From Ehrlichia chaffeensis str. Arkansas (lineage in GTDB: Bacteria; Pseudomonadota; Alphaproteobacteria; Rickettsiales; Anaplasmataceae): DNA of 64,000 nt. The stretch is from positions 124,001 through 188,000 of the forward strand of contig NC_007799.1 of the NCBI RefSeq assembly GCF_000013145.1, in the 5' to 3' direction. Positions 19,399 to 29,130 of this stretch are shown here, piece by piece. The stretch's first letter is position 1. Each line of letters starts with the position of its first letter. Below the pieces are notes generated by a model. The model saw nothing but the letters and a program-made list of their open reading frames with translations, made no database searches and was not told the origin of the DNA. The translations under genes were made by a program, and so were the position numbers.

Positions 19399-20832
19399 AT
19401 GGTTATGAATATCTCCAATGTAGAACAGATGCTTCTTGCTCATAATCAAGTTAATGAGAGTACTGTGAATCGTATTGTTCGTGATTGTTTGTGTGTGGCG
19501 GATGGTGGTGAATTGTTTCTAGAAATGTGTGTGTCAGAATCCCTTGGACTGGAAAATGGAATTTTAAAGTATGCAGATTTTAATTCACATCAGGGGTTTG
19601 GTTTGAGATCCTTTTGTAAGGAATTGACAGCTTTTGTTTGTTCTTCTGAAATTACTGAGCAAGAAATAGAAAATGCTGCAGCTTTAGTAAAATCTATTAA
19701 TAATAGTAATAGTGGGGGAATTGTACATTTAAATAAGGCAAAACCTATTTTATATCCTGAGACTAATCCTTTACAGAAGATGGATTTTGATCTTAAAGTG
19801 AAGCTTCTACAACAAGTTGATGATTATTTACATAGTAAAAGTCCATATGTAAGGCAAGTAAAAAGTTCTTTAAGTGGTCAATGGCAAATAGTTTATATTA
19901 TTTTACCTACTGGTGATAGAGTTTATGATGTGAGACCGCTTATAAGATTTAATGTGTGTGTTATTTTAGAAAAAGATGGAAGAAAGGAGAGTGGTTCTTC
20001 AGGTCATGGTGGTAGAGCTTCTTATGAGGAGTTTATTGGTGATGGTAAATGGCAGATGGTGGCTGATGAAGCATTACGTCAAGCGTTAGTTAACTTGGAA
20101 TCGGTTCCTACTCCTGCTGGTGAAATGACAGTAGTTTTAGGCCCTGGATGGCCAGGAGTATTATTGCATGAAGCTGTAGGTCATGGGTTGGAAGGGGATT
20201 TTAATAGAAAGAAAGTTTCTGCCTTCTCAACTTCTATAGGTAAGAAAGTAGCGGCGAAAGGTGTGACTGTTGTTGATGATGGTACTATACCGGGACGTAG
20301 AGGTTCTATTAATATAGATGATGAGGGTGTATCTTCAGGGTATAATGTATTGATTCAAGATGGAATCTTAGTGAATTATATGCAAGATAGAATGAATGCT
20401 AACCTTATGGGTACTACTTCTACTGGTAATGGTCGTAGACAAAGTTATCAAGATGTTGTGATGCCAAGAATGACAAATACATACATGTTGCCAGGTAGTT
20501 ATTGTCCAGAGGAAATAATTGCAAGTGTTAAAAAAGGTGTATATGCAGTTCACTTTTCCGGAGGACAAGTAGATATTACATCTGGAAAGTTTGTATTTTC
20601 AGCTTCTGAAGGTTATTTGATAGAAGATGGAAAGGTAACATGTCCTGTTAAGGGTGCTACAATTATAGGTAATGGTCCTGATGTTTTGACAAAAGTATCA
20701 ATGGTTGGAGATGACTTAAAACTTGATCCTGGAATTGGTACTTGTTCTAAGAATGGACAAGATGTACCTGTTGGAGTAGGGCAGCCAACTCTTAAAATAG
20801 ACAGTATTATTGTTGGTGGTACAGAAGTTTAA
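19399..20832 (+). CDS. tldD: Metalloprotease TldD
   Basis: Zinc protease subunit that with TldE (PmbA) degrades unfolded peptides. The 477-residue protein contains the characteristic HExxxH site at residues 257-262 (HEAVGHGLEGD) and the family stretch VDDGTIPGRRGSINIDDEG, followed by SGGQVDITSGKFVFSASEGY. The length matches E. coli TldD (481). The second ATG (19405) is an alternative start. The partner gene is not in the window. It is divergent from tRNA-Leu. Confidence 0.95.
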   Translation: MVMNISNVEQMLLAHNQVNESTVNRIVRDCLCVADGGELFLEMCVSESLGLENGILKYADFNSHQGFGLRSFCKELTAFVCSSEITEQEIENAAALVKSINNSNSGGIVHLNKAKPILYPETNPLQKMDFDLKVKLLQQVDDYLHSKSPYVRQVKSSLSGQWQIVYIILPTGDRVYDVRPLIRFNVCVILEKDGRKESGSSGHGGRASYEEFIGDGKWQMVADEALRQALVNLESVPTPAGEMTVVLGPGWPGVLLHEAVGHGLEGDFNRKKVSAFSTSIGKKVAAKGVTVVDDGTIPGRRGSINIDDEGVSSGYNVLIQDGILVNYMQDRMNANLMGTTSTGNGRRQSYQDVVMPRMTNTYMLPGSYCPEEIIASVKKGVYAVHFSGGQVDITSGKFVFSASEGYLIEDGKVTCPVKGATIIGNGPDVLTKVSMVGDDLKLDPGIGTCSKNGQDVPVGVGQPTLKIDSIIVGGTEV

Positions 20833-21219
20833 TTTAAAAGATCTGTTTACAGTTGTATACAATATTAGTTCGAGTAAATTACTAGTATGGGGATTGTATT
20901 ATTAACATGTTGTTACTAAAAAAGACAGATTTATCAAAGTCAAGAAAAAATCATAAGTACTAATATAGTAATGTTGTTAGAAGAAATAGAAATAATGTAA
21001 TATGTTAATGATTGGCAAAAATAGAATGAACAATTGCTATGGAAGGTGCAATGTGGGATGTATAATATACAATTTAGAAGAAAAGAATAAAAGGTTATTA
21101 CAACAGTATTGGAAGTATAGCATAATAGTATAAGGTTATGTAAATAGGGTACTAATTAAAGAACATAGGGAAAATTGTGTATATTAATTTCATAGTGTTA
21201 GGGGGTGTAGAATAAACAT
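20833..21219. other. Gene-free region between convergent tldD and ychF
   Basis: About 385 bases rich in A and T; no open frame, RNA gene or clear terminator stem was found. Confidence 0.4.
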
Positions 21220-22308
21220 TTATTTATTATGCCTAAAGTGTATTATATCTCCATCTTGTACGATATAATCTCTGCCTTCAAACCTGACTTTTCCAGCTTC
21301 TTTGCACTTTGCCTCTCCATTGTATTTTATATAGTCATCAAAACTAATGAGCTCTGCTTTTATGAACCCTTTTTCAAAGTCAGTGTGTATTACGCCTGCA
21401 GCACTGCTAGCAGTAGAGAATCTTTTTATTGGCCAGGCACGTGCTTCTTGTGGACCTAATGTAAAAAATGTAATCATATCTAGCAGATCATACATTGTTT
21501 TTACTACAGATGTTGTACCAGATTCTTGTAAATTAAACTCAGCTAGAAAAATTTGTTTTTCTTCTTCTGTTTCTAAACTTGATACATCTGCTTCTAATTT
21601 TGCTGAAATACAACAAAACTTATTATGTTTTTTTTCTGCCATAAGTTTTACTTTTTCTGATAAAGCATTTCCAGTGGTTACATTCGATTCTTCTACATTA
21701 CATACGTACATCATAGGTTTTGTTGTAATGAGTTGTAGTTGTTTTAAATCATCGCCTAGGTGTTTTGCACTTTTTGCTAAATTGCCAGCTTCTAGCACAC
21801 TTAATACTTCTAATATAGTATCTAATTTCTTTCTGGGTTCTTTATTAGCTTTTACAGCTTTTTCTGTTGCAGGTAAGCGACGTTTTAAACTTTCAATATC
21901 AGCTAAAATCAGCTCCATTTCTACAATTTCTGCATCACTTATTGGGTCTACAGTTTGGTTAACATGGCTAATGTTTTGATCTCCGAAACATCGTAATACA
22001 TGAATAATAGCATCCACTTCTCTTATATGACTTAAGAATTTATTTCCTAATCCTTCACCTTGACTTGCTCCACTGACCAATCCAGCAATATCGACACATT
22101 CAACTTGGTTGTATATAATTTTCTTAGAAGATGCTATGTTTGCTAAAGTTTTTAACCTATGATCTTGTACTATTGCTTTGCCTATATTTGGTTCTATTGT
22201 ACAGAATGGGTAGTTTGCTACTTCTGCTACCATAGTTTGTGTTAATGCATTAAATAGAGTTGATTTTCCTACATTAGGTAGTCCAACAATACCGCAGTTC
22301 AATCCCAT
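21220..22308 (-). CDS. ychF: Redox-regulated ATPase YchF
   Basis: Obg-like P-loop protein of 362 residues that binds ATP rather than GTP and associates with ribosomes. The P loop GLPNVGKST is at residues 9-17, the switch II-like DIAGLVSGASQGEGLGNKFL follows, then NVEES in place of the GTPase NKxD motif, and the C-terminal TGS domain ending RDYIVQDGDIIHFRHNK. The first 18 codons and the region upstream have been copied three more times directly upstream, so only the copy nearest the gene is joined to a full reading frame. Confidence 0.97.
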   Translation of the reverse strand: MGLNCGIVGLPNVGKSTLFNALTQTMVAEVANYPFCTIEPNIGKAIVQDHRLKTLANIASSKKIIYNQVECVDIAGLVSGASQGEGLGNKFLSHIREVDAIIHVLRCFGDQNISHVNQTVDPISDAEIVEMELILADIESLKRRLPATEKAVKANKEPRKKLDTILEVLSVLEAGNLAKSAKHLGDDLKQLQLITTKPMMYVCNVEESNVTTGNALSEKVKLMAEKKHNKFCCISAKLEADVSSLETEEEKQIFLAEFNLQESGTTSVVKTMYDLLDMITFFTLGPQEARAWPIKRFSTASSAAGVIHTDFEKGFIKAELISFDDYIKYNGEAKCKEAGKVRFEGRDYIVQDGDIIHFRHNK

Positions 22309-22875
22309 AATAATGATCAGTAATTGTAAAATTAGGATTGTATCATTAATTACTTACTTGTGATACTTATAAATTAAATAAGAAAGTGTTTATATGTTTG
22401 TGTAGAGTTGATTTTCCTACATTAGGTAGTCCAACAATACCGCAGTTCAATCCCATAATAATGATCAGTAATTGTAAAATTAGGATTGTATCATTAATTA
22501 CTTACTTGTGATACTTATAAATTAAATAAGAAAGTGTTTATATGTTTGTGTAGAGTTGATTTTCCTACATTAGGTAGTCCAACAATACCGCAGTTCAACC
22601 CCATAACAATGATCAGTAATTGTAAAATTAGGATTATATCATTAATTACTTGCTTGTGATGCTCTTGTGATACTTATAAATTAAGTGAGAAAGTGTTTAT
22701 ATGTTTGTAGTGTAGAGTTGATTTTCCTACATTAGGTAGTCCAACAATACCGCAGTTTAACCCCATAATAATGATCAGTAATTGTAAAATTAGGATTGTA
22801 TCATTAATTACTTGCTTGTGATGCTCTTGTGATACTTATAAATTAAGTGAGAAAGTGTTTATATGTTTATAGTGT
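22255..22875. repeat. Four tandem copies of the ychF 5' end and leader
   Basis: Copies begin at 22255, 22403, 22551 and 22713, giving periods of 148, 148 and 162 bases. Each holds, on the minus strand, an upstream AT-rich leader with a TACAAT box, an ATG and about 18 codons of ychF up to the P loop. The first is part of the intact gene. The two distal units carry a short extra piece (a repeated CTTGTGATG-like segment) that accounts for the longer spacing. The copies are nearly identical, so duplication is recent or is being homogenised. Confidence 0.93.
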
Positions 22876-23095
22876 ATTTATAACATATTTGAAAAGTTAG
22901 GGAGAATCTATATAGTATTTATTATAAATTCTTATTATTTGTTCAGTATTATCAGTTGTTAGATATTAGTGTCTGTATTTATGAATTTTACTTAGGTTGT
23001 AAATTAACATGAATATATGTGTTATTAATATTGTTACGTGTTGGATATGATATAAATGTATTTTATTTAATGCTGATCAAGAACCAGTGCTAATA

Positions 23096-23617
23096 CTAGT
23101 TTTGTAAGCAGCATAGAACTATGGCTTGAGCAGCTATTCCTTCTTTTCTACCAAGAAATCCTAGTTTTTCTGTGGTTGTTGCTTTCACGTTAATGCACGA
23201 TGGATCTATGCATATAAGATTAGCAATGTATTCTTGCATTTCTAATGCGTGTGGCATAATTTTTGGTTGTTCACATATAATAGTTATATCGGCATTTGAA
23301 ATAGAATATCCTTTCTCTTGTGCCTTTTTTTGTGCTTCTATTAAAAAGTAATCAGATTTAATATTTTTCCATGTATTGTCTGTGTTTGGAAAGTGTTGGC
23401 CTATACTACCACATCCTACTGCTCCTAGTATAGCATCTGTTAATGCATGTAGCCCTACATCTCCATCTGAGTGAGCAATAATCTTTTTATGGTAGTTGAT
23501 TTTTATTCCGCATATTGTGATAAATGTATTAGCATCATTATAGCATGTATTATCAAATTTGTGTACATCGTAGCCTATTCCGACCTTAAATATTGGTTTA
23601 TTGGGATGTTGATTCAT
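23096..23617 (-). CDS. ispF: 2-C-methyl-D-erythritol 2,4-cyclodiphosphate synthase
   Basis: Fifth enzyme of the MEP isoprenoid route. The 173-residue protein begins with the zinc-binding GIGYDVHKF (Asp and His ligands near residue 15), followed by IAHSDGDVGLHALTDAILGA and the C-terminal KATTTEKLGFLGRKEGIAAQA. An internal stretch of about 10 extra residues after HKF makes it slightly longer than the usual 160. It lies downstream of ispD on the same strand (88-base gap), the common IspD/IspF pairing; here they are separate proteins, not the fused IspDF of many alphaproteobacteria. Confidence 0.97.
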   Translation of the reverse strand: MNQHPNKPIFKVGIGYDVHKFDNTCYNDANTFITICGIKINYHKKIIAHSDGDVGLHALTDAILGAVGCGSIGQHFPNTDNTWKNIKSDYFLIEAQKKAQEKGYSISNADITIICEQPKIMPHALEMQEYIANLICIDPSCINVKATTTEKLGFLGRKEGIAAQAIVLCCLQN

Positions 23618-23704
23618 AGAACAGTTTTATTTCAATAAAAAGCGAGCTGGTATTTTTATACTGTATTTTTATAGGAATGGATATACGTTGTTTAAGTGCA
23701 TTGT

Positions 23705-24415
23705 TTAATAATTGTGATCTATATGTTTGGTATATAAGATTGCTCTATGTAAATCTTCTATAGTTGTAATTTTAAAATTGTTGTAATCTCCTTCAGTTGT
23801 CATTATTGGTATGTTGTAATGTATCATAAGAGATGATTCATCTGGAAATTCTCTGTTGGGTTCAGTATTATATGCAATTCTATGATGTAGTAGTATTTCG
23901 CTATATTTATATGCTTGTGGTGTTTGGATTAATTTAATACTGTTCCTGTCAACATTTTGAATAACAGTCTTGTTTTCATGTACTACATGAATAGTATCGG
24001 TTATTGAAAGTACTGGAACAACCCCTGCATAATGAGTTAGTATTGATTCCATTGTATCTAATATCTTTAAATCTATAAATGGGCGACATGCATCATGTAT
24101 TATGACAAAATATGGATTTATATTTTGAATGCTCTCTAATCCCATACGTACAGAATCCTGTCTTCTTTTTCCTCCATAGGTAGGAGGTAATAGTTTATCA
24201 TTTTGTATTTTTTGTAAGCAATTATCATATAAATGTTGGTGCTCTTTTCTAATGACTACTTTGACGTAATTAATCTTAGGATGTGAGATCATATTATTAA
24301 TTGTACTGCAAAGTATATTATGATTACCTAATGAACAATATTGTTTAGGAATAGCACTCCATTTAAATCTATTACTGTTACCAGCTGCAACAATTAACAG
24401 TGTGAACTTGTGCAT
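23705..24415 (-). CDS. ispD: 2-C-methyl-D-erythritol 4-phosphate cytidylyltransferase
   Basis: Third enzyme of the MEP pathway, transferring CMP to methylerythritol phosphate. The 236-residue protein has the nucleotide-binding N terminus LLIVAAGNSNRF, which departs from the usual AAGxGxRxG, then IPKQY, GGKRRQDSVRMGL, VIIHDACRPF with the catalytic Asp, and TPQAY. Ends FPDESSLM...DLHRA as in the family. Upstream partner of ispF. Confidence 0.95.
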   Translation of the reverse strand: MHKFTLLIVAAGNSNRFKWSAIPKQYCSLGNHNILCSTINNMISHPKINYVKVVIRKEHQHLYDNCLQKIQNDKLLPPTYGGKRRQDSVRMGLESIQNINPYFVIIHDACRPFIDLKILDTMESILTHYAGVVPVLSITDTIHVVHENKTVIQNVDRNSIKLIQTPQAYKYSEILLHHRIAYNTEPNREFPDESSLMIHYNIPIMTTEGDYNNFKITTIEDLHRAILYTKHIDHNY

Positions 24416-24655
24416 AAATTTTTGTATGGCATGATCTTAACTAAGATTATCATTTTAAAAGTCTTATCGTAATTGTACAACATAAATGTTCTATGGTTTA
24501 GTGCACTAATTAAGATCAGTGGCGTATTTAGTTGTTAGTTAAAATTCAATGCTTGTAATAATTAATAATTTTGATATAATAAATTAATATTTTTATTCTA
24601 TTTAATAAAGTAAAAATATTATATTAATATTTATGGCACTAAATTGTAATTGTAT

Positions 24656-25978
24656 ATGATAGGTGGAAATACTCAAACTCCTAATGACTATGTTCCTATA
24701 AGAAGGCATCAACTTTCTCATAATAGTATAAAGTCGTTAACAAAGAAATTATTTTTGTTAAATACTAGTATAGGTATTGTGTCTGTAATTCATGCATCAT
24801 TTTTAATAATGTTGTTTGATGCTATGTGTTTACAGAAAAAGCCTAAGCATACTATCTTAACATTAGCAGCTTTAATAGCTGTAATCTCTGTTGTATCTCT
24901 GTTGTTATTCTATGTTAGATATACAGTCAGTAAGAAGAATAAAAGACATCTTGAATCAATGCATGCAAATGCTGAGTCTTTTGTATCTTTACTACAGGAC
25001 CGTCAATTGTTGGATAATTTATCCCATAAAGTTCATCACTTACAACATTTAGCACATGAGTTGGAATCCATAGATGAGAAAGGTGTATTTATTGAGCATG
25101 CTTCTCAGAGAATATCTGCTTCTAGGGTTGATGTTGAGAAACAATTGCGAAATTTTGTTAAGCATTGTGAGGATGATATATCTAAAATGTATAGGGAATT
25201 AGAGGGTGTGACTGTTGATATGTCTGAAGTGAGTGGAATATTACTTAATCCTAGTTTTTTTAAAGAGAATGAAGCAGGGTTGATGTCTCTATCTGAAAGA
25301 CGTAAGTTAATGAGTCAAAAAGAACATGAAATTAATCTCCTGATGAAGGGTTACTGTAGTGAAATATTAGCTAAAATAGTATGTATTATTGAGATGATGA
25401 AGTTACATCAGTCTTCTTCTGTAGAAAATAAAAAGGTTTCTCTTTTTAGTGAAGATGATAGTAAAGTGAAAGAATTAATCCGTATTTTGGTTAATACTAA
25501 ATGTGTCTTAGAAGAATTGGATGGTGAAGAGATAAAATATCCTACATTTGAAATGTTATGTAATGTTATGTGGAATATAGGTTCTTTTTTATCAAGTATG
25601 CGATGTATGGCAAAGGAGAGTGTATATAAAAAAGCTGAAAATTTAATTCAAGAAAAAGGTAAACAAGTACAGAGATTTATTTCAGGTATATTATCTGCTG
25701 TTCGTAAACTTGATGTAGTAAAACAAGAACAAGGAAGCGAAGCAACTTCATCTGAACATACTATGTCAGAGGAGGATTCTATTGTGGCTTTACGGTTAGT
25801 GCAATTGCAAAGTATAATTTTAAAATTGTTGTTTATTATGCAACGGAATAAATCATATGACATTCATACAGAAACTTGCAGTGAAAATTCAAATGGGCCT
25901 ATTGATAGTGAAGAGAATCCTGATTTTGCTGTCCAGAACTTGCAGAGTGTATCATGTTCTGGTATAATGTTAACATAA
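24656..25978 (+). CDS. Membrane protein with coiled-coil domain, unknown function (first of pair)
   Basis: A 440-residue protein I do not recognise. Residues 1-30 are polar, two hydrophobic helices lie near 32-57 and 65-90, and the rest is a long helical, charged region likely to form coiled coils. It shares this plan with the next gene and has a matching closing segment (LVQLQSIILKLLFIMQRNK versus LLQIMILRLMATKRA). I take ATG 24656; a TTG two codons earlier is also possible. No signal peptide; the helical region probably faces the cytoplasm. It precedes the second gene by 76 bases. Confidence 0.75.
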   Translation: MIGGNTQTPNDYVPIRRHQLSHNSIKSLTKKLFLLNTSIGIVSVIHASFLIMLFDAMCLQKKPKHTILTLAALIAVISVVSLLLFYVRYTVSKKNKRHLESMHANAESFVSLLQDRQLLDNLSHKVHHLQHLAHELESIDEKGVFIEHASQRISASRVDVEKQLRNFVKHCEDDISKMYRELEGVTVDMSEVSGILLNPSFFKENEAGLMSLSERRKLMSQKEHEINLLMKGYCSEILAKIVCIIEMMKLHQSSSVENKKVSLFSEDDSKVKELIRILVNTKCVLEELDGEEIKYPTFEMLCNVMWNIGSFLSSMRCMAKESVYKKAENLIQEKGKQVQRFISGILSAVRKLDVVKQEQGSEATSSEHTMSEEDSIVALRLVQLQSIILKLLFIMQRNKSYDIHTETCSENSNGPIDSEENPDFAVQNLQSVSCSGIMLT

Positions 25979-26054
25979 TGTACTGTATTTTTGCTATTTT
26001 TTTCATTATCTAGAAATAATGTATTTTAATTTTTATTAATAATTGTGAAGTAAT

Positions 26055-27578
26055 ATGCTAATTGATCAAAAATTTCAACACTTAAGTCAGGCTTTTAATA
26101 GTTATTCTACACTTTATCAGCGTAATAAGTTGAAGTCAAAGTATAACTTTTTATTAGGCAGTAGTATATATTTAACTGCGCTAGTGAGTGTATTCTCTAT
26201 TGTGGCATTGTATCACCATAGTGGATGCTTTAATTCAATATTTAGTGGAAAAGACAAATTATTTGGTGGGAATATACCTGTTGTTTTTTCAATAGCATTA
26301 ATTGTTGCTATACCATCTTTTATATTGTTGTTCTTTTTAATTTATAAGATATGTGCAACTCAGGATATAACGGATCACGTTGTAGAGAGGACTAATGATC
26401 TTATAGGGTCTGCTAGAGAAGTTTGTGAGTTTTTGAAAGAGAAGTTACATGAAAATACGTGTCAAGTTGAGGCGTTGGTAGGTCATTACGGAAGTTTAGC
26501 GGCTAAACATGATGATTTTGTGAAAAAATGTAGTCGTTGCCTACAATCTCTAGAAGAACAGCAGGTAGCACTTGGTGCATTGGTTCGTAGGTCTACAAGT
26601 GTTGTAGATAATAACATTTCAGAGGTACAAGCTCTAGTTGTAGATTTAAAAGCAAAGATAGCTGAAATGTCTGTTGCTCATGTGAAGTTAATGGATGCAT
26701 CAGAGGATGTTAGGGAGTTCATCGTAAAGCAACTGAGATTAGAAGGTTTGGGTTTACAGCATAGAGTGCGCTTTCTCGACGGTTTACAAGGTACTTTATC
26801 GCAGAATATTGATGTAAGTGATGCAAAATCTGCGATGAAAATTATTATAGAAAGAATAGAAAATGAGATACCAAAAGTAAGGTTTGCGTTTAATAGTCTT
26901 AATAGCATGTTATGGAGTTTACATAGTAATTTATTAAAAGCATTGTTAGGTCTAGATAAAGATAGCAGTCCTGATGGATGTATTACTGTTTGTCAGGAAT
27001 TAGTAAATGCATTGCATAAATTCTTGGGTGATATGAGAGCTAAAATAGACAATTATAATGGTTCTGATAAAAGACAGTTTGTTAATATTGGATTAGTAGA
27101 AGTACCATTATTACAAATAATGATACTGCGTTTGATGGCTACAAAACGTGCCTGTATGTTTGAAGATGTGTGCGCATCTGTTAAAGATTTTATTGAAAGT
27201 GGAACTGCTGATAGAAGTAGTAGTACAGGAACAAAGGTTATTCCTGATTCTGCAGCCTCTGCAGCTGCACCTGTAACACCTACAGCATCTGTAACACCTG
27301 CAGCATCTGTAACGCCTGCAACACCTACAACACCTGCAGCATCTGTAACACCTATAGCATCTGCAACGCCTGCAACACCTGCAGCATCTGTAACACCTGC
27401 AGCATCTGTAACACCTACAGCATCTGCAACACCTGCGACACCTGCAGCTGGTACTAATGATGGTGCAGAATTTGCAACACCTCCTATGGGTACTACTGAT
27501 GCTCCGAGTGTGGAAGATCTGAGTGCTTTAGGTGCTGTAGGTGGTGTTGATCCTAATGCACATACACATACCCCGTAG
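26055..27578 (+). CDS. Membrane protein with coiled-coil domain and Pro/Thr/Ala repeat tail (second of pair)
   Basis: A 507-residue protein, not recognised. It has a polar start, two hydrophobic helices near residues 30-56 and 72-97, a long helical region to about 390, then a low-complexity tail (about 396-468) built of units such as VTPAAS and ATPAT, and a short acidic end rich in Pro, Ala and His. Architecture and the distal helix resemble the gene just upstream, so the two look like old tandem duplicates. The tail resembles the disordered repeat regions of secreted or surface proteins in this genus, but no secretion signal is evident. Confidence 0.75.
   Translation: MLIDQKFQHLSQAFNSYSTLYQRNKLKSKYNFLLGSSIYLTALVSVFSIVALYHHSGCFNSIFSGKDKLFGGNIPVVFSIALIVAIPSFILLFFLIYKICATQDITDHVVERTNDLIGSAREVCEFLKEKLHENTCQVEALVGHYGSLAAKHDDFVKKCSRCLQSLEEQQVALGALVRRSTSVVDNNISEVQALVVDLKAKIAEMSVAHVKLMDASEDVREFIVKQLRLEGLGLQHRVRFLDGLQGTLSQNIDVSDAKSAMKIIIERIENEIPKVRFAFNSLNSMLWSLHSNLLKALLGLDKDSSPDGCITVCQELVNALHKFLGDMRAKIDNYNGSDKRQFVNIGLVEVPLLQIMILRLMATKRACMFEDVCASVKDFIESGTADRSSSTGTKVIPDSAASAAAPVTPTASVTPAASVTPATPTTPAASVTPIASATPATPAASVTPAASVTPTASATPATPAAGTNDGAEFATPPMGTTDAPSVEDLSALGAVGGVDPNAHTHTP
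27241..27450 (+). repeat. Degenerate short-unit repeat coding a VTPAAS/ATPAT tail
   Basis: Units of 12-18 bases such as GCATCTGTAACACCT and GCAACACCTGCA repeat over about 210 bases in frame inside the preceding gene. Because units are multiples of three, gain or loss would change tail length without breaking the frame. Confidence 0.8.
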
Positions 27579-27765
27579 ATGTGTATCATAGGTATTGATG
27601 GGGTAAATATGTTTGTTAAGGTTTGTGATCTATTTTAAGTATAGAACTGAACTGTTTGTATGGACTTTTTATATGTTGCTACGTTGCATTGTACTTTTTA
27701 TGTAGCCTTATACAAAGGTGTATAACTTATTTTACAGTATAAAAGTCTGCATGCTTTAATAAAAC

Positions 27766-28269
27766 TTATAGCGGTATATCTGGAATTAATTTTACTGAAT
27801 CAGACAAGTTCTTTCTCCATATTTTTAAGTTTTTTCTGATTTCATCATTTTCTAAGGATAGAATAGATGCTGCCATTATGGCTGCATTGTATCCTCCTGA
27901 TGATCCTATGGACATTGTTGCTACAGGTATACCTTTAGGCATTTGTACTATTGATAGTAAACTATCTATTCCATTTAAATTACTACTTTTTACGGGTACT
28001 CCTATGACTGGTATGTGTGTTAAGGATGCTACTAACCCTGGTAAATGAGCTGCTCCTCCTGCTCCTGCTATAATAACTTTAAAACCATTGTCTTCTGCAG
28101 ATTTTGCAAATGTATAAAGCCTTTCTGGTGTTCTGTGAGCAGATATGATCATTACTTCATGAGTTATGTTTAGCTCTTTTAGTATTGATATTGAGTTGTT
28201 CATTGTTGAAAAATCTGATTGACTTCCCATAATAACAGCAACATCTGCAATGTTTTTATTGGTTGACAT
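27766..28269 (-). CDS. purE: N5-carboxyaminoimidazole ribonucleotide mutase
   Basis: Class I PurE of purine synthesis; it moves the carboxyl group of N5-CAIR to give CAIR, working after PurK. The 167-residue protein has the signature VIMGSQSDFSTM, ISAHRTPERL, IIAGAGGAAHLPGLVAS and PVKSSNLNGIDSLLSIVQMP. Its start overlaps the end of the thioredoxin-like gene upstream by 14 bases, so translation is probably coupled. purK is not in the window. Confidence 0.96.
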   Translation of the reverse strand: MSTNKNIADVAVIMGSQSDFSTMNNSISILKELNITHEVMIISAHRTPERLYTFAKSAEDNGFKVIIAGAGGAAHLPGLVASLTHIPVIGVPVKSSNLNGIDSLLSIVQMPKGIPVATMSIGSSGGYNAAIMAASILSLENDEIRKNLKIWRKNLSDSVKLIPDIPL

Positions 28270-28804
28270 GATATTTCTCTATAATATCTTTAATGGTTGA
28301 CTTTAACTGTGATACACTATTTATATTAGTTATTGGGTTCATCCCATTGTACAAAACTGCTATATATGGGATGTGATGATCAAAAGTTATACCTTTATTA
28401 GTTAAATGTGACAATAGTTTTTTCATATGATTTGGTGGTACATTATATGGAGTAAAATATAGAGTACCTTGTTTAGATAAGAAGGATAACAACTTATTTT
28501 TATTTTCATCTAACGAGATAATAATAGGATGAATATTTTCATTATTAGCAATGACTTTGTTAATTTCTGGAAGCTTTTTTATACAACTGCTACACCAAGA
28601 TGTATAAATTACTAAAATATTTACCTTTGAATCTTTGATTGTGAACATCTCAGATAATGCTTTGTCTGAATTTATTTCTTTGATTTGTAATAGCGTATCT
28701 GGCATATTACGTTGTATTTGATAGTAGGAAGATATCTTGTTGATAGTAAGTAGAATAAATAAAAAAATAATACAAGTAAAAAATATAAAGTGTTTGTTAT
28801 TCAT
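28256..28804 (-). CDS. Membrane-anchored TlpA/DsbE-like thioredoxin
   Basis: A 182-residue protein with one N-terminal hydrophobic helix (residues 6-23), serving as a membrane anchor, and a thioredoxin-like domain with WCSSC at 70-74 (Cys71, Cys74) in the setting IYTSWCSSCIKKLPE. This places it in the periplasm, in the DsbE/CcmG/TlpA family. It could reduce apocytochrome c for the Ccm pathway whose CcmF is at 3-5 kb, but the sequence is diverged and this is inference. It overlaps purE by 14 bases. Confidence 0.78.
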   Translation of the reverse strand: MNNKHFIFFTCIIFLFILLTINKISSYYQIQRNMPDTLLQIKEINSDKALSEMFTIKDSKVNILVIYTSWCSSCIKKLPEINKVIANNENIHPIIISLDENKNKLLSFLSKQGTLYFTPYNVPPNHMKKLLSHLTNKGITFDHHIPYIAVLYNGMNPITNINSVSQLKSTIKDIIEKYHVNQ

Positions 28805-29130
28805 AAAATTTACCTATTTGTGTTTTTATGGGTTCTTTAACAGGTACTTAGAGTGTTACTATATATTGTGTTGTTGCTTACTAAAAGATAATTTTAACCT
28901 GTAGGGATTATTTTTAAGCTGTAGTTTAAAGTAGTTTAATGTCTTTGTAAATTTGTAAATTAAATAGATGTAAATTAAAATAGTCATGTAAGAAAGTTAA
29001 TGATAAGTGGTGTATTTTTGTATGCTGTTATAATTTTTTGCATATGTGTTGAATATATTTAGAATATAGTCTTGAACTTTTAATCTAATGATATAGAATA
29101 AAAAGCATTAAATTTTAAGTTATTTATAAT
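28805..29130. other. Intergenic region between divergent genes
   Basis: About 325 AT-rich bases holding promoters for the thioredoxin-like gene leftward and ihfA rightward. TATAGAAT near 29091 may be the ihfA -10 box. Nothing else identified. Confidence 0.35.

Noticed and set aside
21347-21979. 210-codon plus-strand frame inside ychF
   Set aside because: ychF on the minus strand is highly conserved over this whole stretch; the Ser-rich plus frame is a by-product of its codons.
27053-27589. 178-codon minus-strand frame opposite the Pro/Thr/Ala repeats
   Set aside because: It is the antisense reading of a repetitive coding region; the plus-strand gene has a coherent architecture and the minus frame has only low-complexity Ala/Val/Gly composition.
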